A stretch of DNA of 64,000 nucleotides. Origin: Marinobacter sp. 2_MG-2023 (GTDB lineage Bacteria; Pseudomonadota; Gammaproteobacteria; Pseudomonadales; Oleiphilaceae). Location: NCBI RefSeq assembly GCF_030546935.1, contig NZ_JAUOPH010000003.1, positions 496,001 to 560,000 of the forward strand, given 5' to 3'. The notes below the pieces were generated by a model that saw only the letters and a list, made by a program, of their open reading frames with translations, searched no databases and was not told where the DNA came from. Of this stretch, positions 1 through 6,807 are shown piece by piece (position 1 is the first letter of the stretch; each line of letters opens with the position of its first letter). The translations under genes and the position numbers were made by a program.

Positions 1-275
1 TTTTGAAGAAGAAGACCCAAGCTTTCAGGAGTATCTGCGAAAGCCTGCGGCGCCAGAACATGATGCAGATTGGGCAGGAGGAGCTGGATTCGCTTTGCAA
101 ACAGCTAACCCTTACGGCGTGTTACTGGAGTGCTTTTGATACTCTTTCACACCTTGATGATCGTGATTCTGTGGATCCTGGCCGGGGGGTGTACCAGATG
201 ATGCACCTTATGCTGCCGTATTTCGCACCGGATGAGCGAGAGCACGCTAAATTGGCCAGCCAGGACTATCTATAG
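1..275 (+). CDS. C-terminal part of a probable TetR/AcrR-family regulator (5' end outside window)
   Basis: The frame is open from the first base of the window and stops with TAG at 273-275, so the visible 90 residues are the end of a longer gene and the TTG at 3 is not a start. The visible part is all helical, with a stretch reading RGVYQMMHLMLPYFAPDERE near the end. From memory this resembles the ligand-binding C-terminal domain of TetR regulators, which often end in a short hydrophobic helix followed by a Pro-Tyr-acidic turn. The DNA-binding helix-turn-helix would lie upstream and is not visible, so the family call rests on the C-terminus alone. It is convergent with the phasin gene. What it controls cannot be told from here. 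Confidence 0.55.
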   Translation, partial: LKKKTQAFRSICESLRRQNMMQIGQEELDSLCKQLTLTACYWSAFDTLSHLDDRDSVDPGRGVYQMMHLMLPYFAPDEREHAKLASQDYL

Positions 276-313
276 ACCTGACCCCGATATACGGTACTTA
301 CCGGCGTTTCGAA

Positions 314-730
314 CTATTCTTCTTCATCGCTACGGTTGTTCTTGCGCAGTTCTGCCAATTCCGCTTCAAGTACTTCAATTCTCTTTTCGAGTCCCTCGAT
401 ATCTTCACGGCGATGAATGCCAAGCCGGCGCAACGCTCCGGACACCCTCTCATCAAACAGATGTTCAAGCTTGTCCCAGGTACCCGTCGCCCGCTCACGC
501 ACACCCTCAACCCGGTCTTCCACAGAGCGAATCTGTTTTTCTACCACTCCGCGTGTTCTGTTCTCCAGCTGCTCGCCTTCCTGTACCAAACGCTCAAAAA
601 ACTTGCCGGTATCTTCTTCCGCCTTTGTGTAGGCTCCCAGGCCCGCAAGCCATATCTGACGGGCCGAACCCTTTATTTTTGCAGCCAGCTGCGGATCATT
701 TTCGGGCTTGTTGTCGTTCTCGTCAGACAT
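314..730 (-). CDS. Phasin family protein (polyhydroxyalkanoate granule-associated, PhaI/PhaF type)
   Basis: The 138-residue protein has the phasin block around residues 26-53 (IWLAGLGAYTKAEEDTGKFF), which is the signature of the PF05597 poly(hydroxyalkanoate) granule-associated family. The rest is charged and amphipathic, ending in a likely coiled coil at about 105-133. Phasins coat storage granules, and some act more generally as chaperone-like or membrane-associated proteins. No PHA synthase or depolymerase lies in this window, so a role in storage is family knowledge rather than context. The ATG at 730 follows AGAGG in the minus strand, and a good sigma70-like promoter lies upstream at 770-798. 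The protein is short and lacks the histone-like Lys/Ala-rich tail of PhaF. Confidence 0.85.
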   Translation of the reverse strand: MSDENDNKPENDPQLAAKIKGSARQIWLAGLGAYTKAEEDTGKFFERLVQEGEQLENRTRGVVEKQIRSVEDRVEGVRERATGTWDKLEHLFDERVSGALRRLGIHRREDIEGLEKRIEVLEAELAELRKNNRSDEEE

Positions 731-769
731 GTAACAACCTCTGGGATAGAAAAATGCTCTCGAAATCGC

Positions 770-798
770 ATTATATTACAGGTTGCCATTGATTTCAG
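770..798 (-). promoter_or_regulatory. Predicted sigma70-type promoter of the phasin gene
   Basis: On the minus strand CTGAAA (793-798) is followed after 17 bp by a perfect TATAAT (770-775). Transcription would start near 763, giving a leader of about 33 nt before the phasin ATG at 730. Seen by eye only. Confidence 0.5.
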
Positions 799-884
799 TC
801 GGCCTGTACGCCGCAGAATCAAAGGCTCCGATATAAAGATTGATTCCATATGAAAAAATGTTTTCAGACGTAACACCTCGGCGC

Positions 885-1011
885 TTGAAGTGTTCAAAAT
901 ATAGACAATACTTATGCATACCGGAGTCTCTGCTGACGCCGGTTTGTCTGGAAGTCTTTCATGGATACTACTCGCACGCCTCTGCCCGGCATTCCAGCCG
1001 GGCTTTTTTTT
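885..1011 (+). ncRNA. Candidate small RNA: promoter-like motif plus intrinsic terminator with no gene between
   Basis: A strong intrinsic terminator ends at 1011, but no plus-strand gene lies before it: the neighbouring phasin is on the minus strand and the YedE gene starts only at 1124. About 75-100 bp upstream of the terminator TTGAAG (885-890) and ATACTT (908-913) are separated by 17 bp, which would start a transcript near 920 and make an RNA of about 90 nt ending in eight U residues, a common form for Hfq-binding sRNAs. A 45-codon frame starting with ATG at 914 reads through the terminator and looks non-coding. There is no match to a named sRNA that I can recall. The other explanation is that this terminator only insulates the YedE genes from read-through. 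Confidence 0.35.
984..1011 (+). terminator. Intrinsic terminator between phasin and YedE genes
   Basis: GCCCGGC (984-990), loop ATTCCA, GCCGGGC (997-1003), then eight T residues (1004-1011). It is a perfect 7-bp GC stem with a U tract on the plus strand. Confidence 0.8.
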
Positions 1012-1040
1012 GGTATTATTGCATCTACTTATAAGGTTAT

Positions 1041-1059
1041 TCCAAAAATAGCTTTTGGA
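1041..1059. promoter_or_regulatory. Inverted repeat upstream of the YedE/DUF442 cassette, possible operator
   Basis: TCCAAAA (1041-1047) and TTTTGGA (1053-1059) form a 7-bp inverted repeat with a 5-bp spacer, 65 bp before the first YedE start codon. Comparable cassettes are often controlled by ArsR-type thiol sensors such as BigR or SqrR. No such regulator lies in this window and the site does not clearly match a published box. Confidence 0.3.
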
Positions 1060-1123
1060 TTCGGGTAAAATCGGCGGTAATACCAAATTTTTGTTCCAAG
1101 ACCGTGCACCGAGGAGTTTCTGA

Positions 1124-1561
1124 ATGATTGATATTGCCTGGAGTAGTTTTACTCCCTGGACGGCGCTGGCTGGCGGCGTGCTTGTTGGCCTCGCCGCAGC
1201 GAGCTTTCTATTGCTGAATGGACGAATTGCCGGAATTAGCGGCATCTTGGGCGGTTTGTTGACCCCCTCTGCCGGTGACATAGGTTGGCGAATTGCCTTT
1301 CTTGCCGGACTTATCGGAGCGCCAGCCCTGTGGGCCCTGGCCGCAAAATTACCGCCCATCGAAATAGAGGCGGGATACCCTGCACTTATTATCGCCGGTT
1401 TGCTTGTCGGCATTGGAACTCGCTACGGCTCGGGCTGTACCAGCGGTCATGGTGTCTGTGGTCTGTCACGCTTGTCACCCAGATCATTGGCAGCCACTCT
1501 GAGTTTTATGTTTGCAGGGTTTGTAACCGTCTTCATTATCCGCCATGTGCTGGGAGTATAA
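1124..1561 (+). CDS. YeeE/YedE family half-transporter, first subunit (PmpA-like)
   Basis: The 145-residue integral membrane protein has about four hydrophobic segments and the DUF395 (sulf_transp) signature [16 protein letters not shown] at about 103-118, with two conserved cysteines. Full-length YeeE (TsuA) imports thiosulfate through paired repeats with such cysteines. Here the two repeats are on separate genes, so this and the next protein probably form one channel for a reduced-sulfur species. The start has a strong GAGGAG seven bases upstream. It is the first gene of a three-gene cassette with the second YedE half and a DUF442 protein. The exact substrate is not shown by the sequence. 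Confidence 0.85.
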   Translation: MIDIAWSSFTPWTALAGGVLVGLAAASFLLLNGRIAGISGILGGLLTPSAGDIGWRIAFLAGLIGAPALWALAAKLPPIEIEAGYPALIIAGLLVGIGTRYGSGCTSGHGVCGLSRLSPRSLAATLSFMFAGFVTVFIIRHVLGV

Positions 1562-1565
1562 TTCC

Positions 1566-2006
1566 ATGAAATCTGCTGTTGCATCGTTGTTTGCGGGATT
1601 ACTGTTTGGTTTTGGTCTTATTGTTTCCGGTATGGCAAACCCCGAAAAGGTGCTTGGATTCCTCGATATTGCCGGCCTTTGGGACCCCTCACTCGCCTTC
1701 GTGATGGGCGGTGCTGTTATCGTAGGCCTTGTAACTTTTACCTTCGCCCGCAAGAGAACCCTTTCCTTTCTTGGTTTCGACATGAAGGTACCCGGGCACA
1801 CACACATAGATAAACGCCTGATCGTTGGTGGCCTGTTGTTCGGCATTGGCTGGGGCATCGCTGGTTTCTGTCCGGGGCCTGGCCTCGTAGCTTTAGGGGC
1901 TGGTGAAGTTAAAGCTATGGTCTTCGTGGCATCCATGGTTGCTGGAATGGGAATATTTGAAATCCTTGAACGACGAAAAGCTGCATTTCGTTTCGCTGAA
2001 CACTGA
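1566..2006 (+). CDS. YeeE/YedE family half-transporter, second subunit (PmpB-like)
   Basis: The 146-residue membrane protein has about four hydrophobic segments and carries the second DUF395 signature GIGWGIAGFCPGPGL at about 98-112, with a single cysteine where the first subunit has two. I chose the ATG at 1566, five bases after the stop of the first subunit, rather than the earlier in-frame codon at 1545 that lies inside the upstream gene. Close spacing suggests translational coupling and a heteromeric channel. Pairs like this (PmpA/PmpB) are known beside sulfide or persulfide detoxification genes, which agrees with the DUF442 gene downstream. Confidence 0.85.
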   Translation: MKSAVASLFAGLLFGFGLIVSGMANPEKVLGFLDIAGLWDPSLAFVMGGAVIVGLVTFTFARKRTLSFLGFDMKVPGHTHIDKRLIVGGLLFGIGWGIAGFCPGPGLVALGAGEVKAMVFVASMVAGMGIFEILERRKAAFRFAEH

Positions 2007-2114
2007 TACAAAACGCCCGTAAGTATGCTGTTTTACAGAGTTTCATTCTGACATGTGCCACCACCTATGCGATGATGGCGTAGCTATTTTTACCGAATCC
2101 GGAGAATAAACCCC

Positions 2115-2543
2115 ATGGATATCAGAAAGATCGATGACACAATTTCTGTCGCTCCCCAGATTGCCTACGCAGATGTGGCAGAGGCGGCCAGACTCGGCTT
2201 CAAAACACTGGTTGCCAATCGCCCGGATCAGGAAGAGTTCGGTCAGCCTGCAATGGCAGACATTGAAGCTGCGGCTCGGGAAAACGGGATGGAATGGGTA
2301 TACATGCCCGTTCAATCCGGAAATGTTACGGATGCCGATGTTGACCATTTCGGGGCAATGATCCGTGATGCCGAAAAGCCCGTATTGGCTTTTTGCAGGA
2401 CAGGAACCCGCTGCACGGTACTTTGGGCACTGAACGCTGCCCGGACGACGCCGGCCCAGGAAATTTTTACCAAAGCCAGTAGTGCTGGCTACGACATGAG
2501 TGGTCTTGCTCCGCGCATGGCGCAGCAGTCCGAAAATCAGTAA
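2115..2543 (+). CDS. DUF442 / beta-lactamase-hydrolase-like phosphatase (TIGR01244 family)
   Basis: The 142-residue protein has a dual-specificity-phosphatase-like fold with the CX5R loop CRTGTR at about 94-99 and the family's start pattern of Asp-Ile-Arg-Lys-Ile. TIGR01244/DUF442 proteins are usually found alone or fused to persulfide dioxygenases and rhodaneses (the BLH proteins of Xylella and Agrobacterium), and several are annotated as sulfurtransferases. Placement behind two YedE halves supports a role with reduced sulfur. GGAG precedes the ATG at 2115. No persulfide dioxygenase or rhodanese lies next to it, so the cassette is a partial form of the usual one. Catalytic activity is not shown. 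Confidence 0.75.
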   Translation: MDIRKIDDTISVAPQIAYADVAEAARLGFKTLVANRPDQEEFGQPAMADIEAAARENGMEWVYMPVQSGNVTDADVDHFGAMIRDAEKPVLAFCRTGTRCTVLWALNAARTTPAQEIFTKASSAGYDMSGLAPRMAQQSENQ

Positions 2544-2585
2544 CCGCTTCGCTTAGAACGCTCAACGCTCAGGATTCACCTTCCC

Positions 2586-3695
2586 ATGCAATACAAAGGT
2601 TCAGAGAATTTCCAGCATAACCAGCCGGATAGAATTGGCGTGCTGGTCACCAATCTTGGTACGCCAGACGCCCCGACCCCTTCAGCGTTGCGACGTTACC
2701 TGGCGGAGTTTCTCTCCGATCCGCGAGTTGTCGAACTACCCCGCCCCCTGTGGTGGCTTATATTGCATGGCGTTATCCTCCGTATCCGCCCAAAGCGCAG
2801 TGCAGCGGCCTATGCAAGCGTGTGGCAGCCCGAAGGCTCCCCATTGCTGATCCATACCGCAAAGCAGGCCGAGGGTATTCGAGAGATCCTGAAAAAGAAA
2901 TATGGTCCCGACGTGGTGGTTGGCTTTGCCATGCGTTACGGCAATCCGTCGGTACCGAGAGTACTGGATGAAATGCAGGACCAGGGCGTTAGAAAGTTGG
3001 TGGTTTTGCCGCTTTACCCCCAGTACTCGGCGTCCACATCTGCATCCACGTTCGATGCGATCGCTAAAAATTTCTCCAAGCGCCGCTGGTTACCGGATTT
3101 GCGGTTTATCTCCCATTATCCGGACTACCCGCCTTACATCGAAGCCATGGCCAGCCATATCAAAGAACACTGGGCCAACCATGGTCGGCACCAGAAACTG
3201 GTGCTTTCATACCATGGAGTTCCGCTAAAGTACCTGACCAAGGGCGACCCCTACCACTGTGAGTGTCACAAGACCTCAAGGCTTCTGGCTGAGCGGCTGG
3301 GACTATCGAAAGATGAGTACATCACTACCTTCCAGTCGCGGTTTGGCAAAGAAGAGTGGCTCAAGCCTTACACTGACGAGACGCTGAAAGCGCTCCCGGG
3401 GCAAGGTGTTAAGTCGATCGATGTATTTTGCCCCGGCTTTTCATCGGATTGCCTCGAAACCATTGAAGAAATTGACGAAGAAAACCGTGGCTACTTTATG
3501 GAAGCCGGCGGTGAGGGTTTCAGCTACATAACCGCCCTGAATGCCACACCCGGGCACATCAATGCTCTGGTACAGCTGATAGAAGAAAACCTGCAAGGCT
3601 GGCAACCTACGGACAACCACCCTGATAAGCTGGCCACCCGCCAGAAGCTCGCTGACGAACAAAAGGACTTGGTTTACCCGGGTCGCAATCTTTGA
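2586..3695 (+). CDS. hemH: Ferrochelatase
   Basis: The 369-residue protein inserts ferrous iron into protoporphyrin IX, the last step of haem synthesis, at the cytoplasmic membrane face. It shows the family start GVLVTNLGTPDAPTPSALRR at about 18-37, the metal-binding histidine in LSYHGVPLKY near 208-217, and the acidic block SSDCLETIEEI near 285-295 that contains the second catalytic residue. The length is typical of proteobacterial HemH with a slightly extended C-terminus. It lies 42 bp behind the DUF442 gene, so it may be read from the same transcript, but the functional link is not obvious. It is convergent with the next gene. Confidence 0.97.
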   Translation: MQYKGSENFQHNQPDRIGVLVTNLGTPDAPTPSALRRYLAEFLSDPRVVELPRPLWWLILHGVILRIRPKRSAAAYASVWQPEGSPLLIHTAKQAEGIREILKKKYGPDVVVGFAMRYGNPSVPRVLDEMQDQGVRKLVVLPLYPQYSASTSASTFDAIAKNFSKRRWLPDLRFISHYPDYPPYIEAMASHIKEHWANHGRHQKLVLSYHGVPLKYLTKGDPYHCECHKTSRLLAERLGLSKDEYITTFQSRFGKEEWLKPYTDETLKALPGQGVKSIDVFCPGFSSDCLETIEEIDEENRGYFMEAGGEGFSYITALNATPGHINALVQLIEENLQGWQPTDNHPDKLATRQKLADEQKDLVYPGRNL

Positions 3696-3701
3696 TTAAA
3701 A

Positions 3702-3736
3702 GGCTCAGACGCGCTCTTTCAGACCGCCTCTGAGCC
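3702..3736 (-). terminator. Terminator-like hairpin between hemH and the small minus-strand gene
   Basis: GGCTCAGA (3702-3709) pairs with TCTGAGCC (3729-3736). Read on the minus strand it is followed by TTTTAATC, so it should end the small gene at 3771-3989. It may also stop hemH, though without a U tract on that strand. Confidence 0.5.
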
Positions 3737-3770
3737 ACGTCTCACAGCCTCGGCAACCTTCGTGACAAAC

Positions 3771-3989
3771 CTAATCTTCCTCTTTTCCCTTTGGCGACTG
3801 CGACGTTTCGGATAGATCTGGCGTCGACTCGCAAAAAGTACACTCATCAATATCTACAGCCGCTCCACCCGCCTCGACATAGCGAACGCGATGGCTTGCC
3901 TTGCCCCGATTGGTGGAAACAGAAAATTTGCGATCACGGCGATCGCCAGTATCCGTATCTGGGTCGGTGGCTGATTTGTTCTCTGACAT
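3771..3989 (-). CDS. Small uncharacterised protein with a C-terminal Cys pair
   Basis: This encodes 72 residues from the ATG at 3989, which is preceded by GGGAGAAGG; an upstream in-frame codon at 4022 lacks such a site. The protein is hydrophilic and highly charged with no membrane segment. It has one C-x-x-C (CTFC) near residue 51-54, in a stretch with several acidic residues. I do not recognise the family. The Shine-Dalgarno sequence, the terminator-like hairpin downstream and normal composition argue that it is real. The CXXC could bind metal or act in redox chemistry, but one pair is weak evidence. Confidence 0.5.
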   Translation of the reverse strand: MSENKSATDPDTDTGDRRDRKFSVSTNRGKASHRVRYVEAGGAAVDIDECTFCESTPDLSETSQSPKGKEED

Positions 3990-4180
3990 AACCTTCTCCC
4001 GATTGCCTGTGTATAGGTTCAATTAATGCCGATATACGAGAAGATGGGGTAGTTTGCCTGAAGTTTAAAGTCTGGTGCTTTAAAGATCGCTGTGGCTATG
4101 GACAATTCTGCGAGAGAATTATGGAACTTGCATATTCAGGGATTGTCTGAGGAAGGGTAACACACTGAAAGAAAGGAAAA

Positions 4181-4271
4181 TGGCGGTGGGCCAGGGATTC
4201 GAACCCCGGGTACGCTACTAACGTACGGCGGTTTTCAAGACCGCTGCATTAAGCCACTCTGCCAGCCCACC
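4181..4271 (-). tRNA. tRNA-Ser, anticodon TGA
   Basis: Read on the minus strand, acceptor GGTGGGC (4265-4271) pairs with GCCCACC, followed by G and an encoded CCA (4181-4183). The anticodon TGA lies at 4235-4237 in a perfect GCGGT/ACCGC-type stem, the T loop reads GGTTCGAATCC, and there is a long variable arm of the serine class. The gene is 91 nt long. A near-consensus promoter lies directly upstream and a T-rich run lies immediately downstream. No integrase or att-like repeat is seen beside it. Confidence 0.95.
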
Positions 4272-4305
4272 GGTTTTCCATTGCTGCCTGTCGACAGCGG
4301 TGTGC

Positions 4306-4333
4306 ATGATACCGGAATTGCCTGTGCTGTCAA
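4306..4333 (-). promoter_or_regulatory. Promoter of tRNA-Ser(TGA)
   Basis: A perfect TTGACA (4328-4333) and TATCAT (4306-4311), 16 bp apart on the minus strand, are followed by a GC-rich discriminator GCACACCGC of the kind found at stringently controlled stable-RNA promoters. Confidence 0.7.
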
Positions 4334-4414
4334 CGCCCTGAGTGAAACCCGACGTATATTTCGACATTAACTGCTTTTAATGGAATCTGGAGAGCACTTT
4401 CGTGTCGTAAATGA

Positions 4415-4442
4415 TTGAAAGTTCAGAATTCGACATTATTAT
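4415..4442 (+). promoter_or_regulatory. Predicted promoter of the yccA-like gene
   Basis: TTGAAA (4415-4420) and TATTAT (4437-4442) are separated by 16 bp, each one base off consensus. Transcription would start near 4449, giving a leader of about 85 nt. Confidence 0.5.
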
Positions 4443-4533
4443 GAAGTGTAATTACGGGTGATTGGCGTCCATCAGGCCATGAGGCTGGGCGCAAACAAGC
4501 AATCAAACAAGCTGGAACAAACCGGAGATCAGA

Positions 4534-5253
4534 ATGCAAAACAGACAGTACAACGTTCAGCAGGACAGCAAGGGCATGATTGCCCGCGGGTCCGCGACTG
4601 CACCGATCAGTGCTTCAGCGACCAAGGTTTTGCGTAACACATACACCCTGCTTGCGATGACACTGCTATTCAGTGCAGTCATGGCAGGTGTGTCTATGTC
4701 TATCGGTTTGAGCCGGGGCGCGAGCCTTGTTTGCAGCCTTGGGGCGCTTGCATTGATCTGGCTGGTGCTGCCACGCACTGCTAACAGCTCTGCCGGCATT
4801 GCCGTTGTGTTCGCCTTTACAGGGCTGCTTGGCCTTTCTCTAGGCCCGATCCTGATGTATTACCTGCAGTTTTCCAACGGCGGCCAGATTATCATGCAAG
4901 CCCTGGGTGGAACTGGTCTGGTATTCTTTGCCCTTTCCGGCTATGTGCTGACTACCAAGAAAGACTTCAGCTTCATGCGTGGCATGCTGGTTGCTGGTTT
5001 GGTCGTGGTACTGGTTGCCGCTTTGGGCACCATGGTAGCAGGCATGTTTGGTGTTGAGGTTACAGCGATCAGTCTGGCCCTCAGTGCAGCGATTGTGTTC
5101 CTGATGTCAGGCTTCATCCTGTATGACACCAGCCGTATTGTGAACGGCGGTGAGACCAACTACATCATGGCGACAACCGGTCTGTACCTGAACATTTACA
5201 ACCTGTTCGTGAGCCTGCTCCACCTCATCGGTGCTTTCTCAGGCAACGATTAA
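4534..5253 (+). CDS. yccA: Bax inhibitor-1/YccA family membrane protein
   Basis: The 239-residue protein has about seven transmembrane segments from residue 35 on and the UPF0005/BI-1 signature near the C-terminus (GGETNYIMATTGLYLNIYNL, about 208-227). E. coli YccA binds and modulates the membrane protease FtsH; other members are pH-sensitive calcium leak channels. The cytoplasmic N-terminal 30 residues are polar. It stands alone with its own promoter and terminator, next to the tus genes as in Pseudomonas and E. coli, which supports the orthology. Confidence 0.9.
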   Translation: MQNRQYNVQQDSKGMIARGSATAPISASATKVLRNTYTLLAMTLLFSAVMAGVSMSIGLSRGASLVCSLGALALIWLVLPRTANSSAGIAVVFAFTGLLGLSLGPILMYYLQFSNGGQIIMQALGGTGLVFFALSGYVLTTKKDFSFMRGMLVAGLVVVLVAALGTMVAGMFGVEVTAISLALSAAIVFLMSGFILYDTSRIVNGGETNYIMATTGLYLNIYNLFVSLLHLIGAFSGND

Positions 5254-5288
5254 TATCCGGCGCTCTTCGCGCCAGTAAGTTTGCATAA

Positions 5289-5311
5289 CCCCGGCCTTTG
5301 CCGGGGTTTTT
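5289..5311 (+). terminator. Intrinsic terminator after the yccA-like gene
   Basis: CCCCGGC (5289-5295), loop CTTT, GCCGGGG (5300-5306), then TTTTT (5307-5311). Confidence 0.85.
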
Positions 5312-5353
5312 GCTATTGGTACACTGGAACTACCTCAGGCAGAAACCGAAACC

Positions 5354-5770
5354 ATGGCGGCTATCCAACTGCAAAACTATACGCTGGTAATTACCGGGGC
5401 CCCCTACTCTTCTCAGGCCCCGCAGACGGCTTTGGCATTCGCTCGGGCTACGCTTGCCAAGGGCCATAGAGTAGACAGGATATTTCTGTACGGCGACGGA
5501 GTTCATCTTGCTTCCGCGCTTTCTTCGCCGCCTTCAGATGAAACTCATTGGCCAGGCGAATGGGCCGGGTTCCTGAAAGAAAGCGGTATCCCGGGTGTAG
5601 TCTGTATTGCATCTGCTTTAAGGCGTGGCCTGGTAGACGATGCCGAGCAAAAGCGGCACGAACTGGTAGCAAGCAACCTCCTTGAGCCTTTTATTATTGC
5701 CGGGCTTGGGGAGTGGGTAGAAAGCACCATGACATCGTCACGGATTATCTATTTTCATGCGGGAGGCTGA
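5354..5770 (+). CDS. tusD: Sulfurtransferase TusD (DsrE-like)
   Basis: The 138-residue DsrE-fold protein has the conserved persulfide-carrying cysteine in VVCIASALRRG at about 81-91. TusD receives sulfur from TusA within the TusBCD hexamer and hands it to TusE for 2-thiolation of the wobble uridine in tRNAs for Lys, Glu and Gln. The order tusD-tusC-tusB-tusE follows the usual gammaproteobacterial operon, and the next gene starts two bases after this stop. The N-terminus is about 10 residues longer than in E. coli TusD. A promoter probably lies in the short gap after the upstream terminator. Confidence 0.93.
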   Translation: MAAIQLQNYTLVITGAPYSSQAPQTALAFARATLAKGHRVDRIFLYGDGVHLASALSSPPSDETHWPGEWAGFLKESGIPGVVCIASALRRGLVDDAEQKRHELVASNLLEPFIIAGLGEWVESTMTSSRIIYFHAGG

Positions 5771-5772
5771 GC

Positions 5773-6123
5773 GTGAGCACATTGATAGTGATTGACCAGC
5801 CACCTTATGGAACATGGGCTGGCCGTGAGGCACTCGATATGGCGTTTTCCCTGGCAGCGTTTGATCAAAGCGTTTCGCTGCTGTTCACGGGGGCAGGTGT
5901 TAACTGGCTAAGAAAATCCCAGAAAACAGACGGGATAGAACAAAAGTCCATAGAAAAGAACCTTTCCGCGGCGCCCATTTTCGGCGTGAAAGCAATGTTC
6001 GCAGAGGCTTCAGCCTGCGCCCGATATGGGCTTACAATCGAAAACATGTTGGCAGGTGTAGCCATAGCTGAAAACAGCTCCAACCTGCTACATCAATATT
6101 CCCACACGGCTTTTTCAGGTTGA
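5773..6123 (+). CDS. tusC: Sulfurtransferase complex subunit TusC (DsrF-like)
   Basis: I chose the GTG at 5773, which has GGGAGG upstream and follows the tusD stop by two bases; earlier in-frame codons lie inside tusD. This gives 116 residues starting VSTLIVIDQPPYGT, the typical TusC N-terminus. TusC is a structural subunit of the TusBCD hexamer and does not need its own active cysteine. The C-terminal half contains the helical motif with Gly-Leu-Thr before a hydrophobic turn, as in DsrF proteins. Confidence 0.9.
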   Translation: MSTLIVIDQPPYGTWAGREALDMAFSLAAFDQSVSLLFTGAGVNWLRKSQKTDGIEQKSIEKNLSAAPIFGVKAMFAEASACARYGLTIENMLAGVAIAENSSNLLHQYSHTAFSG

Positions 6124-6160
6124 TCCCAAGGCACCCTCACGTAGATAGCTGGAAAACATT

Positions 6161-6445
6161 ATGAAACCCATTGCTACCCTTCACATCCTGAACAAGGCTC
6201 CAGAGCACTCACGCTCTGTTGAGTGCATGCGCTCCCTCAGAGCTGGAGACGCTTTGCTTCTCACCGAGAGTGCAGTATTGGCTATCGCCACAACAGACGT
6301 TCATGACCCCAACACTACCGTGTATGCGCTGAAGGCAGACGTACTGGCGCGGGGTCTTGATGATTGCGCATCAGAGACACATCTGGTGGACTTCCCAGCC
6401 ATGGTTGATCTCACAGCCCAGGCTCAAAACATAATCAGCTGGTGA
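6161..6445 (+). CDS. tusB: Sulfurtransferase complex subunit TusB (DsrH-like)
   Basis: The 94-residue protein has the DsrH start (TLHILNKAPEHS) and the mid motif AGDALLLTESAVLA at about 28-41. In the heterohexamer TusB sits beside TusC and TusD. The family is short and poorly conserved, so identification rests on this motif and on the operon position between tusC and tusE. No cysteine is placed as in the active DsrE subunit. The stop lies three bases before the tusE start. Confidence 0.88.
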   Translation: MKPIATLHILNKAPEHSRSVECMRSLRAGDALLLTESAVLAIATTDVHDPNTTVYALKADVLARGLDDCASETHLVDFPAMVDLTAQAQNIISW

Positions 6446-6448
6446 CCT

Positions 6449-6775
6449 ATGGCAGACCTCGAAACGCCAGCCAGAAATAATGAGGGTTTTCTGGAAAATG
6501 CACACGAATGGACTCCAGAAGTTGCCAGCATGATCGCTGAGGCTGACCAGATATCACTCGGTGAAAAACACTGGGAGATCATTGAGTTCCTGCGTATATT
6601 TTACAGCAAACATGAAATGTCGCCGCCTTCAAACAGGCTATTCGTAAAAGCAGTGAAAGAGGCTTTGGGCGAGGATAGGGGCAACAGTATCTACCTCATG
6701 CAACTGTTCCCTGGTACACCTGCGAAAACAGCCTGCCGAATAGCCGGCTTGCCGCGTCCAACTAACTGCCTGTAG
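6449..6775 (+). CDS. tusE: TusE/DsrC family sulfur carrier
   Basis: The 108-residue protein has the DsrC/TusE start (Glu-Gly-Phe-Leu, about 12-15), the HWEIIEFLR helix (about 41-53) and the C-terminal swinging arm CRIAGLPRPTNCL. Both cysteines of the arm are present: Cys107 is the penultimate residue shared by all members, and Cys96 is the second cysteine usually taken to separate DsrC from single-cysteine TusE. The tus operon context points to tRNA thiolation rather than dissimilatory sulfite reduction, and no dsrAB is present here. The arm could still form the intramolecular disulfide or trisulfide known for DsrC. Confidence 0.92.
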   Translation: MADLETPARNNEGFLENAHEWTPEVASMIAEADQISLGEKHWEIIEFLRIFYSKHEMSPPSNRLFVKAVKEALGEDRGNSIYLMQLFPGTPAKTACRIAGLPRPTNCL

Positions 6776-6807
6776 ACCATATTTGACGAGTGCCGACGCC
6801 GCAGCGG

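Noticed and set aside
232-792. 186-residue plus-strand frame over the phasin gene
   Set aside because: Antisense shadow of the phasin gene, rich in Pro and Cys with no domain.
914-1051. 45-codon frame starting at ATG 914
   Set aside because: It reads through the terminator hairpin and T run, has no ribosome site and no conserved look; the sRNA reading is preferred.
673-1413. 246-residue minus-strand frame across the phasin promoter and YedE gene
   Set aside because: It runs antisense to the well-supported YedE gene, covers a terminator and promoter, and has no recognisable domain.
4181-4271. tRNA-Ser as an integration site for a mobile element
   Set aside because: No integrase, no second copy of the tRNA 3' end and normal core genes on both sides.
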